64,000 bases of DNA from Bin87 sp965220055 (lineage in GTDB: Bacteria; Chloroflexota; Dehalococcoidia; Lucifugimonadales; UBA3495). Made by a program: the position numbers and the translations under genes. The stretch is from the NCBI GenBank assembly GCA_965220055.1, contig CBDCPE010000004.1, forward strand, positions 3,038,001 to 3,102,000, in the 5' to 3' direction. How positions within the stretch are numbered: position 1 is the first letter of the stretch; every line of letters begins with the position of its first letter. Positions 45,078-53,904 of the stretch are shown here, piece by piece. Below the pieces are notes generated by a model. The model saw only the letters and a list, made by a program, of their open reading frames with translations. It was not told where the DNA came from and ran no database searches.

Positions 45078-46304
45078 ACGGCTTGTCGTACCAGGCCGCG
45101 GTACGTTGGGTGATGGGATGACGTTTTTGCAAGGCGTGGGCGGCCAGGGTGGTCCAGGAGAAGAGACCCAACAGGATGGGGGTGGTGCGAGCGATGGCCA
45201 GGTCGGACCACTGGCGCTGGGTCTCCATGCCCAGATGGGCGCGCGCCTCCTGGAAGGTGACCTCCAGTTGCCAACGCAGGACAAACCCACTCCAGGACCT
45301 GGGTCGGGTCTGCCGCGGGGTCGGTGCAGAGCAGGGCCTGTGGGGCGAAGACGCCTCGGGGATCGCGGATCAGCACCCAGCAAATGGTCACTGGTGGCTT
45401 GCCCGAGCGGTACCAGACGGCGGTCTGGGAAGTGAGTTCCACGGTGCGGGTGGTGCCGTCGTACCAAGCGACTGTGGCGCTGGTCCATGCCACATGGTCC
45501 TGATCCAGGAGGGTTTTCAGGGAGGATCGCCGGGGGCCTTTCAGAGCAGGCCGGCCATTCTGGCCTGGCTGGCGTGGTGGCGCTGGTGCGTAAAGGGCGG
45601 CGTCCAGGCGCAGTCTGGCGATGAGGGTAACCGGTTCACGGAGGGAGTGGCAGCAATGGAGCAAATCCAGCACGGCGTAGCTGTTGTCCCCCACCAGCAC
45701 CAGGGAGCGGTGGGGCAGCCAGCGGCGCAGCAGCATGACCATCTGCCGCACCCAGTCGGTGATCCTCTTGTGCCGGCGTCCCTGCTGCTGGTAGTAGCGG
45801 GACGAGGGCGCCAGCACGGTGAGCACCGGCAGCGCCCAATGGCGGCCGGACCACGGCACCTGTCCCAGCCACATCAGGGATATCCAACGCAGACCACTGG
45901 CCTTGACCAACTGCTGGCGGCTGGAGCGCACCGCGTCCCGGTAGATGCCCCGGGCCCTGATCCTGGCGCCCCGACACCGTTCCAGGGTTTCCCGACCGGT
46001 CAAAGGCGCGTATGCCGAAGATCAACGGACCGTCGCCGCGATCAAGGCACTGAAGCAGGAGCACCAGCAGGATGCGGGCGGCCTCACGAGGCGACCACAC
46101 GGCCCGATTGAGCACCTCGTGGTAGCGGGCGTAGTCGTCATGGTCGCTGCGTCCCATGACCCGCAGCGCGGCGGCCACGGTGCGCTGGCCCGTAGTCAGG
46201 ACCGCGCCCACCAGCAGCAGTTGAGCCTTCTGCCAGGTCGGGTTGGTGAACAGCGTTGCGGAGGGGGCGAGTATCGGTACAATGGCGTCGGGCAGGGTGA
46301 GCAT
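45078..46304 (-). pseudogene. IS701-like (DDE_5) transposase, frameshifted and cut
   Basis: From ATG 46304 the minus strand reads LFTNPTWQKAQLLLVGAVLTTGQRTVAAALRVMG, then shifts frame near 45980 (CRGARIRARGIYRDAVRSSR), continues LPHRSLVLVGDNSYAVL and SLKTLLDQDHVAWTSATVAWYDG, and shifts again near 45290 by one extra G in TGGGTTTG. The last part runs straight into the IS21 right end at 45077. So it is inactive, with the 3' end deleted. Confidence 0.78.
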
Positions 46305-46645
46305 GGCTGGACCTTTCCGTCGAAAGTGGGGTCAGGCCAGCTTACCCGGTCTTTATACTTTTTCTAAATTATGCGCAAAGTCCAGCATAGATGCGGCGTG
46401 TAATCTCAGCATCCCGTCGGGTGCGGAACACCGGAGCGGTTCCAGTATTGGGATTGACCCGAGAGAAGTCCTCGGGGGCCAGCGTGAAGCACCGGTCAGA
46501 GTCCCCAATGGTCTCGGAGTCGGGCAGGAAAAAAGCACACGACGTCTCGTTGAACAGGCGTTCCTCGCCGCCAGGACCCGGTGTCGGGCAACTGCTCTCT
46601 GAGTTTCCGGTGCCCGGCGAACGTCAAGTCATGCAGAGGAACGAA
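46305..46645. other. IS701 flank and leader of the next gene
   Basis: Contains the outer part of the broken IS and an AT-richer stretch (TATACTTTTTCTAAATT near 46352). A frame open from 46391 into the next gene has no family-like sequence before 46646. Confidence 0.4.
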
Positions 46646-47302
46646 ATGACTGCTGAAAAGTTAGAGGCAAACTCACCTCCGGATCCAGGAGTTGTGTACG
46701 TCTTGGAAAATGAGGCGTTTGCGGTTCGGGTCGTCAAGATTGGCAAGACGGGACAGCAGGATTGGGTTGCCAGGATCAGGCAGTTGAACACTGCGGTTCC
46801 GTTGCCGTTCACCTGTGCCAAAGCCTCCCGTGTTGATGATATGGGCAAGGTGGAAAGATTTTTGCACCAGACGTTCGCTCCGGCACAGCATCAGTGGCGT
46901 GGTGAGTTCTTTGAAGTGGAAGCGTGGCGGGTTGCCCAAGTTTTAGAGCTGTTCGAGAATGAAGACGTCACTGACTTTGCTCCGGTACCTGACTCGGATG
47001 AAGAGCGGGCCATCAACACCACTGTCGGTAAAAAGGAGACGAGAGAGGCTTTCACCTTTGAGGTGGCGAAGATACCAGTCGGGGAGAAACTCGGGTTCAG
47101 AGGTAGGTCGGAGATCGAAGCGAGAGTCGCGGACGACAGAACCACCGTAAGCTTTGAAGGCGAAAACTACACGATGTCGGCGTTGGCTACAATAATCAAA
47201 GAGAAGGATTATGTTGTCCAAGGGATCTTGTGGTGGACTTACGGGGAGGAAACGTTGCTGCAAAGGCGCGACCGTATGGAAGCCGAGGTCGACCAACAGT
47301 AG
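46646..47302 (+). CDS. GIY-YIG/T5orf172-type nuclease family protein
   Basis: The 218-aa protein starts MTAEKLEANSPPDPGVVYVLENEAF and has VVKIGKT, WVARIRQLNTA, KVERFLHQTFAP and GEFFEVEAWRVAQVL, which is the compact T5orf172/GIY-YIG nuclease layout (tyrosine in VVYVL, Lys-Ile-Gly, conserved Glu near GEFFEV). The C-terminal ~90 residues (FTFEVAKIPVGEKLGF, VSFEGENYTMSALATIIKEK, ILWWTYGEETL) resemble a DNA-binding add-on like DUF4357. AGAGGAA precedes ATG 46646 with good spacing. Such genes are found in phages and mobile islands, where they nick DNA. Confidence 0.7.
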   Translation: MTAEKLEANSPPDPGVVYVLENEAFAVRVVKIGKTGQQDWVARIRQLNTAVPLPFTCAKASRVDDMGKVERFLHQTFAPAQHQWRGEFFEVEAWRVAQVLELFENEDVTDFAPVPDSDEERAINTTVGKKETREAFTFEVAKIPVGEKLGFRGRSEIEARVADDRTTVSFEGENYTMSALATIIKEKDYVVQGILWWTYGEETLLQRRDRMEAEVDQQ

Positions 47303-47441
47303 TTTGTAGTTGACGTGATCTGGTGGGTTTTACCCCGCTGCTCTACCGCTTCGGATCTTTCTTGTGGCGTGATGGTCCAGTCGTAGGCTTCATGGAACTA
47401 CTTGTCGTCGTTGCCGGTGTTTTTGGACATCCTCCTCGCTA

Positions 47442-48649
47442 GTACCGTTGCCAGGTAGATTTGTAAGAATATAAGAAAGCAGCCATACTTGGGCATGATC
47501 TTTCTGTGAGGGAGTGCCCAGCCATGGCTGCCATCAAGTATAAAGTGGAACTGACCGAGGCCGAACGTTCCCGTCTCAATGAGGTGTCCCAGCGAGGCAA
47601 GGCGTCAGTGCGCACCGTGAAGCGTGCGCTGTCGCTGCTCAAGGCTGACCAGGGGGTTAGGGACCGTGAGATAGCCGATGTGCTGTTGGTCAACGCGGCC
47701 ACGGTCGCCAGAGCACGGAAGCGGTACGTGGAGGAAGGACTTGAGGCCGCCATCAATGACCGACCGCGGCCGGGCCAGGAGCGCAAGCTGGACGGGAGGC
47801 AGGAAGCGCACCTGATCGCCATTGCGTGCAGCGCCGCGCCCGAAGGGCACACGCACTGGACACTCCAGTTGTTGGCCGACCAGGTGGTGGAGTTGGAGTT
47901 TGCCGATAGCATCTCCCTGGAGACGGTGCGCCAGATGCTCAAAAAAACGAACTCAAGCCGTGGCAGAAGAAGGAGTGGTGTATCCCCAAGGTGAGCGGGG
48001 AGTTCGTGGCGCGGATGGAGGACGTGCTGGACCTGTACCAACAGGCGTACCATCCGGAGCGGCCGGTAGTGTGTTTCGACGAGACCTCCCGGCAATTGAC
48101 TGGGGAGGTGCGTCCGCCCCTGGCGGCTGCCCCCGGACGGATGGCACGCTATGACACCGAGTACCAGCGCAACGGGACACGGAACCTGTTCATGATCTGC
48201 GAGCCGAAGGGTGGATGGAGACATGTGGCGGTGACCGAGCGCCGCACTGCGGTGGACTTCGCGTACCAGATGCGGTGGCTGGTGGACGAGGCCTACCCCG
48301 ATGCCGAGGTGGTCAGGCTGGTACTGGACAACCTCAACACCCACAAGCTCGGCTCACTCTACGAAGCATTTGAGCCCGGCGAAGCTCGGCGCATCGCCCA
48401 ACGCCTCGAGTTTCATTACACTCCCACGCACGGCAGCTGGCTGAACATGGCTGAGATCGAGTTGAGCGTCTTCAGCAGAGGGTGTCTGAACCGCCGTATC
48501 AGCGATGAGCCGGAGCTGCGGCGAGAGGTTGCGGCGCTCGAACGCGAGCGCAACGCAGCAAAATCAGCCATAGACTGGCGGTTTACCACCCAAGATGCTC
48601 GCCGTAAGCTCCAACATATCTACCCTGCAAGATCAGATTGAAACGGTAC
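47442..48649 (+). mobile_element. IS630-type element, copy C
   Basis: 1208 bp, ends GTACCGTT / AACGGTAC, TA on both sides (47440-47441, 48650-48651). Opposite orientation to copies A and B. Confidence 0.92.
47524..48641 (+). CDS. IS630-family transposase with -1 frameshift (copy C)
   Basis: ORF A 47524-47994 (HTH) and ORF B 47991-48641 (DDE), joined at CTC-A7-C near 47939 as in copies A and B. Catalytic motifs CFDETS, LDNLNTH and AEIELSVF are intact. Same protein as copy B. Confidence 0.92.
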
Positions 48650-48841
48650 TAGTTCCAACTTCTCGAAGCTGTAGATTGACCGCATGATGGTGTCCGGCGG
48701 CAGAGTCCCGTCATTGAATTGGCCGCCTACGTGCAGCAGGGCGTCCATGGTACCGAGAGGCTTTGGAACGGTTGCACACTGGGAATTTTTGCCCTTGCGT
48801 AGGCAAGCGGCTGTCTAGGGGCTTCTGGTGTGGAGCGGCGG

Positions 48842-49195
48842 TCAGCGTGGGTACTTACGTCGCCGCCAGTCTTTCCGCGGCGGCGATGTACCGGTCGGTC
48901 TTGATGATCGGCCGTTCGAGGTCAGCACCGCGGATGCCGGAGTAGGAGGCGGTTTACATTCGGGTGAAGGTGTGGGCTTCCACCGGTAGGTCGGTGGTGA
49001 CGATGACTCAGACACCGTGCCGTTACGAAGGTCGTCAAGACGTTCTGGCCTGGTACCGAAGATCAGATAGCGGCAGTTTTCGTTGTTTCTTTCGATGTTT
49101 GAGCCTACATAGTGGCCGCCGATCGGGTTCTGGGCGGTGAACGCCAGGAAGCCGTCATAGCATCCGAGGATTTCGGTAATATTGACGGTTTTCAT
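48842..49195 (-). pseudogene. truncated paralogue of the 5112 gene
   Basis: From ATG 49195 the minus strand reads MKTVNITEILGCYDGFLAF and NPIGGHYVGSNIERNNENCRYL, homologous to the start of the protein at 5112, up to RPERLDDLRNGTV. After that the reading is unrelated. The leader (TGCCAAGTGGCGACACC versus TGCCAGGTGGTGACACC) is also similar, so a DNA segment including the start region was duplicated. The 3' two-thirds are lost. Confidence 0.7.
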
Positions 49196-49290
49196 GGTGT
49201 CGCCACTTGGCATTTTGCTAGGGGGTGTCGTCAAAACAGTGAGAGGGTGGTAAATTGCCGGTAACAGGGAGAGTGTGGAAGGTGGGGAGT

Positions 49291-50068
49291 ATGACGGCAG
49301 CGCACCGGCGCCACGATATGACAGACGGTGTTTGGGAGCGGCTGAGGCTGTACCTGCCCGGGGGAGCAGGCAAGAGAGGTCGGCCGGCCCATGACAACCG
49401 GCGGTTTATCGACGCCGTTTGCTGGGTTCTGCGCACCGGCGCTCCCTGGCGCGATTTGCCCCCGGACTACGGAGACTGGAAGAACACCCACCGCCGCTTC
49501 TGCCGCTGGCGGGACCGGGGTGTGTGGGCCGGACTGTTGGAGGAAGTGATGGATGACCCTGATTTCGAGTGCCTGATTTCGAGTGGCTGATGATAGACGC
49601 CAGCCACATCAAGGCCCATCCCCACAGTGCCGGCGCTCGGGGCGGAAATCAGGCTATTGCCCGCACCAAAGGGGGCTGAACAGCAAGTTGCACCTGGCGG
49701 TGGACTCCCACGGAATGCCGGTAAGGCTGGCGGTTACTGGAGGCACGGTGGCCGACTGCTCTTTGGCGTTGCCCCTGATCGAGGGTATAGAGGCGGAGTG
49801 TCTGCTGGCGGACAAAGCCTATGACACCAATGAAATCATAGCCACCGCTTGGGCATCGGGAATGAACCCGGTGATACCGCCCAAAAGCAACCGGAGGGAA
49901 AAGCGGGACTACGACCAGGCACTGTACAAGTTGCGGCACTTGGTGGAGAACGGATTCTTGGACTTCAAGCAGTGGCGCGGAGTGGCGACCCGTTATGCCA
50001 AGAGAGCGGCGTCATACCTGGCCATTGGCCAACTCCGGGCAGTGATGATCTGGAGCAAACTCTTTTGA
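49291..50068 (+). pseudogene. IS5-family transposase, frameshifted by a 14-bp duplication
   Basis: First part (ATG 49291, GGGGAG upstream) reads DGVWERLRLYLPGG, GAPWRDLPPDYGDWKN to MDDPDFE; the second part continues WLMIDASHIKAHPHSAG, LLADKAYDTNEI and VVE-like RHLVENGFLDFKQWRG. The break is the duplication at 49561-49588; one copy would give DDPDFEWLMIDASHIK. In IS427-type elements two overlapping ORFs can be natural, but the duplicated bases argue for damage here. Confidence 0.78.
49561..49588. repeat. 14-bp tandem duplication in IS5 transposase
   Basis: GATTTCGAGTGCCT and GATTTCGAGTGGCT, one mismatch. Confidence 0.9.
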
Positions 50069-50080
50069 CGACGCCCCCTA

Positions 50081-50494
50081 GGGCCTGGTACGCTCGCCGC
50101 GTTCACCGCGCTGGTGGACGGATTGGCCGCGCAGGACTTGGCCGATCTCAACGTGGTTATGAGCGTCGGCATGTGGCGGTTGGCGGCGAACACGATCATC
50201 AACAGCACGGCGGAAAATCAGACGCTCGCGCAGTTCCTTGCCGCGTCCGGGCTGTCCTACGGCTCCCGCGAAGGTATCGACACGGCAACCGCCGCTGGCG
50301 ACTTCGGCGCGTTCGTGGGCCGGGCTCGCGGCATTGAGGGCGCGGGAGTTGCTGCCATGTGGGATGCCGGATCGATGATCTATGACGAGATCACCGGCGC
50401 AGACCAAGGCGAGATCAAACTCACGCTCAACACCCTATGGTCTTTTGACCTGCCACGGGCCAGCAACTTTGCCCGTATCAAGTTCGTGGCCTGA
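50081..50494 (+). CDS. phage major capsid protein, C-terminal part
   Basis: The frame is open from the IS end. The last ~137 residues read AAMWDAGSMIYDEITGADQGEIKLTLNTLWSFDLPRASNFARIKF, a pattern of HK97-type capsid C-termini (P-domain strand, then a final beta strand). It is cut on the left by the IS5. Its stop overlaps the next start (TGATG), so the four phage genes form one transcript. Confidence 0.6.
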   Translation, partial: GPGTLAAFTALVDGLAAQDLADLNVVMSVGMWRLAANTIINSTAENQTLAQFLAASGLSYGSREGIDTATAAGDFGAFVGRARGIEGAGVAAMWDAGSMIYDEITGADQGEIKLTLNTLWSFDLPRASNFARIKFVA

Positions 50495-51453
50495 TGGAAA
50501 CCACGAGCATCACAACTGCCGGTGTTGAGTTCCGGCAGTCTGGCGATGGGCGGAACATCACCGGCCCCATAGTGGTCTATGGCAGCGTCGCCAAGACCCG
50601 CCGGGGCCGTGAAACCATCGCTCCCGGCGCACTTCTGGGCTTGCAAGACCCCGCCTTTCCGGTGAGCTTGGAACACGGCTTCGGGCCAGCCCAGCGCATC
50701 ACAACCTACGGCGATGGCCTGCTAGCCTTTGACGATAGCCCAACTGCCCTACGGGCCACCATGCGAGTGCCGGAGAGTGACATCGGTACTGCCGCCATTG
50801 AAGGTGTTCAGAGTGGCAAATTCACCGGATGGTCTAGCGAGTTCATGCCCCTGATTGAACAGGCAGAGTCCGGGGTGAACACGGTCTATCGCGCACTGGC
50901 CGTCGGGCTGGGATTGGTCGGGCTTCCGGCCTATCCTGATTCGCTGGTTGAAATGCGGCAGTACGAGGATGGCGAGTCCGTCCTGATCTCCGGGCCGGCC
51001 GGGGCTGGCAAGACGCAGAGGGCGCGTTTGTTGCAGAAGGATCATGGCGGCCTGGTGTCGGACTTCCAAGAAACCTACGCCGACCTGCTGGGCATTGAGC
51101 GCGATCCGTCGACGGGTCGGTACCCGCCGCGCAAACCGGAGGATCGTTACATTATCAGCATCGTACAGGAGCAAAGGCGAGTGGCAATTGCCACGGCACA
51201 AGCGCGGGGAATGCCAATCTACTTTACCAATTCGTTAGGCGAGGAAGGTAGGCGACGGGCCTTGCTGCAATCGCTAGGGGAGAATGCCGCAGAGGAAGTT
51301 ATCGACCCCGGCGAGGAGGAAGTAGTGCGCCGCCTGTCGGTTGGGGGCCGTCTTTCCGAGCAATGCCGGGAAGCGATTGATCGTTGGTATCGACCCAGGG
51401 AACGTGAATATCTGCCCAGGTGGTTTAGGTCAAAGAGGCTCGCATGGCTGTAA
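50494..51453 (+). CDS. prohead protease fused to a P-loop NTPase domain
   Basis: Residues 1-155 look like an HK97-type prohead protease (S78): ITGPIVVYGSVAKTRRGRETIAPGAL, FPVSLEHG with the His, and KFTGWSSEF with the Ser, then VGLPAYPDS. Residues ~163-319 are a different domain beginning SVLISGPAGAGKTQRARLL (Walker A GPAGAGKT), with SDFQETYADLLGIERD, a kinase-like body and DRWYRPREREYLP. Typical proteases end near 170-220 aa without such a domain. The second part resembles a small kinase or AAA-like ATPase. The frame is continuous, with no stop between. It overlaps both neighbours by a few bases. Confidence 0.6.
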   Translation: METTSITTAGVEFRQSGDGRNITGPIVVYGSVAKTRRGRETIAPGALLGLQDPAFPVSLEHGFGPAQRITTYGDGLLAFDDSPTALRATMRVPESDIGTAAIEGVQSGKFTGWSSEFMPLIEQAESGVNTVYRALAVGLGLVGLPAYPDSLVEMRQYEDGESVLISGPAGAGKTQRARLLQKDHGGLVSDFQETYADLLGIERDPSTGRYPPRKPEDRYIISIVQEQRRVAIATAQARGMPIYFTNSLGEEGRRRALLQSLGENAAEEVIDPGEEEVVRRLSVGGRLSEQCREAIDRWYRPREREYLPRWFRSKRLAWL

Positions 51454-52070
51454 ACATTTCGATTACTCAAATTGCCGCCGACCGGCGGTTGGGCGATGGT
51501 GTAACGGCTCCCGCAGAACCTATCCACGGGATACTAACCCGGTTGCTGGCGACGGCCACGGACATCGTCGAGTCCTACGCGCCGGCTGCTCCCGAAGCGG
51601 TGTCGAATACTGCCACGTCATTGATTGTTGGGTACCTTTTTGACGCGTCTGTAAGCGATGCTACTCGATTTAGCAATGCGCTGGCGAACTCCGGGGCACA
51701 GGCGATGCTATCGCGCTGGCAATCGCAGCGGGTGGCGATCATCGGAGACAAGGCGAGCGACGTGGGCGGCCTGTCGGGATTGACCCGCGTGGGCAGCCAA
51801 GGGGTGAACGTTGTCATAGCCGGTCAATGGGTGGCAACGTCTTTGCCCTTGCCCGCTACAGCCATAATCGGCGCGGAACTCGTGTATCCCAACGGAACCA
51901 CCACTGGAATAGAGCTATTTGGAAATGCCTTGTTGACTGACCCGCCGGTTACACCCGGCAGTCAAGCGGAGGTAAGCACGTACTCCATTGGCCGCACGGC
52001 TGACAACCTGATCGCGTTGGCGTCTACGCAAGTCGGGCAGCATCGGCTCACAATATGGGCGGTTGAGTAA
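51444..52070 (+). CDS. phage head-tail adaptor (gp6-like) with C-terminal extension
   Basis: The first ~95 residues (HGILTRLLATATDIVESYAPAAPEAV, NTATSLIVGYLFD, FSNALANSGAQAMLSRWQSQR) match the gp6-like connector pattern, a helical ring that joins portal to tail. The following ~110 residues are beta-rich (VNVVIAGQWVATSLPLP, AELVYPNGTTTGIEL) and unusual in the family. ATG 51444 overlaps the protease gene. Confidence 0.6.
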   Translation: MAVNISITQIAADRRLGDGVTAPAEPIHGILTRLLATATDIVESYAPAAPEAVSNTATSLIVGYLFDASVSDATRFSNALANSGAQAMLSRWQSQRVAIIGDKASDVGGLSGLTRVGSQGVNVVIAGQWVATSLPLPATAIIGAELVYPNGTTTGIELFGNALLTDPPVTPGSQAEVSTYSIGRTADNLIALASTQVGQHRLTIWAVE

Positions 52071-53101
52071 TGCGGATTCCATTCCTGGGCAAGCGGGTTG
52101 AAACTCGCGCTTCCTACACCGACGCGGTCGTTGAACTGCTGCTCCGGCAGGCGACTGGCGGCGACTCCGATGCGATCCAAACTGCCGCCGCCGAATTCGC
52201 CGTTGGGCTGGTGAGCCGATGCTTTGCCGCTGCCAACCTTGACCCGATGCTGCCGGCGGTATCACCCGGCCTGCTTATGGACATAGGCCGTCGCCTTATG
52301 ACCCGTGGCAATGCGGTCTACGTCATTGAGGTAGACCGCCGCCGCGGCCTGACCTTGTTGCCCGCATCGTCATTCGACATCCGGGGAGCCGTCGACCCGA
52401 ACACGTGGTATTACAACTGCCAATTGACCGGGCCGACCCGACACGAAACCCGGATCGTGCCTTATGCGTCGGTTCTGCACGTCAAGATCAATGTCGACCC
52501 CTCGCGCGTCTGGTATGGCATATCGGCCCTTGCCCACGCCGGCCTATCGTCGACGCTGATTGCGAACATTGAGCAACGCATGGGCCAGGAAGCATCGTCC
52601 AGGGTCGGTTATCTGCTGCCGCATAAGGACCTGACTGCGGAGCAATTGACCGGGCTGCAAAACGATCTCGCATCGATGGCTGGCAAGGTCGGGCTGCTAC
52701 GCAGCCAAGCCAACGCCTACGACTCCCGTGGGGCTCCCGGAGGTTCTACTGATTGGTCGGCGAGACGCTTTGGGGCCGTTATCCCCGAAAGCAACGTAGA
52801 GGCGCGCCGAGAGGTTGCCATGGACATTGTGGCAGCACTCGGCATACCTCCCGCGATGCTGTCGGCCAACACCGGAACTGCTGCCCAGGAAAGTTACCGG
52901 CAGTTCGCCCTAACCACGCTGCAACCCTTGGGAGACATCCTCGCGCACGAGTTGGCCGACAAGTTAGACTGGCCCGGCCTACAGGTTCGGTTTGATCGTG
53001 TGGGCGCATCCGACATTATGAGAAGGGCCGGAGCGTTTGAGAAGTTGAAGGGGGCAGGGATACCCGACGCCGACGCCAAGCGTATTGCCGGTGTTAGCTG
53101 A
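52070..53101 (+). CDS. HK97-family phage portal protein
   Basis: The 343-aa protein has portal features: MDIGRRLMTRGNAVYVIEV, RIVPYASVLHVKINVDP, GISALAHAGLSSTLIANIEQ, the long stem helix and AMDIVAALGIPPAMLSANTGTAAQE, then a C-terminal clip segment. It forms the dodecameric DNA gate of the head. It is shorter than average at the N-terminus. Start ATG overlaps the previous stop (TAATG). The order capsid, protease, adaptor, portal on one strand is reversed from the usual portal, protease, capsid, adaptor order. Confidence 0.85.
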   Translation: MRIPFLGKRVETRASYTDAVVELLLRQATGGDSDAIQTAAAEFAVGLVSRCFAAANLDPMLPAVSPGLLMDIGRRLMTRGNAVYVIEVDRRRGLTLLPASSFDIRGAVDPNTWYYNCQLTGPTRHETRIVPYASVLHVKINVDPSRVWYGISALAHAGLSSTLIANIEQRMGQEASSRVGYLLPHKDLTAEQLTGLQNDLASMAGKVGLLRSQANAYDSRGAPGGSTDWSARRFGAVIPESNVEARREVAMDIVAALGIPPAMLSANTGTAAQESYRQFALTTLQPLGDILAHELADKLDWPGLQVRFDRVGASDIMRRAGAFEKLKGAGIPDADAKRIAGVS

Positions 53102-53693
53102 ATGTCCATATTGCGGCGGTCAACTCGGCGTAGACCGGGACGGCGACCCTATCTGTCGGCATTGCGGCAGGCAGGTCGCCGTCGCCTCTGGCGTAGTGCA
53201 AGAAACACTCCCGGAACCGGAACCAAAACCGGAACCAGTCCTGCTGAGGGCGGTTGATGATATTGCGGCATGGCAGCGCCAGCGTTATCACCAGCGCCGG
53301 GCCGACGGGCTGTGTACGAAGTGCGGGGGCCGCCGGCTAGCGCAGGGCCATGATGTTCGGGCCGTCAAGCAAGGGCTGTGTAAATACCACTTTGACCGTG
53401 ACAAGATTTACACTGCCAAAAAGAACAAAAGGAAATATGACCGGGCCGTTGCCGCCGGTGTCTGCTCGTGCTGTTTCAAAGTGCCGTCCCAAGTCGGCTA
53501 TGTCCACTGCCAACCATGCCGCAAATACATCGCCCAAAAGAGTAGCGATTGGTATTGGCGAAAAGGCGGACGGGTCAAATGGCCGTGCGGTCATTGGTAC
53601 GTTCGCAAGGTCAAGTCACAGCGGTATCATTCCAAGGATTGCCCGGCCCGACCCGACCCGCCAACATCAGGAAAGAAAAGTCCGTCATCTTGA
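53085..53693 (+). CDS. multi-zinc-finger protein, 202 aa
   Basis: Three groups of cysteine pairs: CPYCGGQL ... CRHCGRQ near the N-terminus, CTKCGGRRL ... CKYHF in the middle (after a Glu-Pro-Lys linker), and CSCC ... HCQPCRK near 130-145. The first group resembles a rubredoxin-like ribbon, the second and third resemble small HNH-like or His-Cys knuckles. Probably a phage DNA-binding protein. TTG 53085 or GTG 53091 start overlaps the portal stop. Confidence 0.5.
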   Translation: MPVLAECPYCGGQLGVDRDGDPICRHCGRQVAVASGVVQETLPEPEPKPEPVLLRAVDDIAAWQRQRYHQRRADGLCTKCGGRRLAQGHDVRAVKQGLCKYHFDRDKIYTAKKNKRKYDRAVAAGVCSCCFKVPSQVGYVHCQPCRKYIAQKSSDWYWRKGGRVKWPCGHWYVRKVKSQRYHSKDCPARPDPPTSGKKSPSS

Positions 53694-53738
53694 CGGACTT
53701 TACCCACGGAGAAAAGGTTGACACGGTGTCAACCTTTT
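53677..53738 (+). terminator. two consecutive hairpins at the end of the phage module
   Basis: AAAGTCCGTCA / TGACGGACTTT (53677-53701) and AAAAGGTTGACAC / GTGTCAACCTTTT (53712-53738). Both end in T-rich arms, fitting a double terminator. Confidence 0.75.
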
Positions 53739-53827
53739 CGGCCCTGCCCGACCCGTTTCACTTGTGATAGTAAAAGTGATAAACGGCTGGGCGAAAAGCA
53801 AAATCCCTACTCAAAGTAGGGATGCTG

Positions 53828-53904
53828 TGGTGGGCCTGGATGGACTCGAACCAACGACCTCAGTCTTATCAGGACTGCGCTCTAACCGCCTGAGCTACAG
53901 GCCC
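53828..53904 (-). tRNA. tRNA-Ile (GAT)
   Basis: Minus-strand cloverleaf starting GGGCCTGTAGCTCAGGCGG, anticodon loop CTGATAA (anticodon GAT), T-arm GGTTCGAGTCC, acceptor closing to discriminator A (53831) followed by encoded CCA (53828-53830). Confidence 0.95.

Larger units (their letters stand above)
47398..48748 (-). pseudogene. unknown small gene split by IS630 copy C
   Basis: On the minus strand 48748-48652 reads MDALLHVGGQFNDGTLPPDT... to SIYSFEKLE and, with the IS removed, continues through one TA to LARRMSKNTGNDDK-stop at 47398. The frame may start further upstream. Family unknown; restoration of the frame supports a recent insertion. Confidence 0.45.
49221..50078 (+). mobile_element. 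IS5-family (IS427-like) element with broken transposase
   Basis: Ends GGGGGTGTCGTCAAAA and TTTTGACGACGCCCCC, flanked by TA (49219-49220, 50079-50080); 858 bp. It cuts the phage capsid gene on its right. Confidence 0.88.

Noticed and set aside
44210..46003. 597-aa minus-strand frame
   Set aside because: Chimera of IS701 transposase sequence and antisense istB; not one protein.
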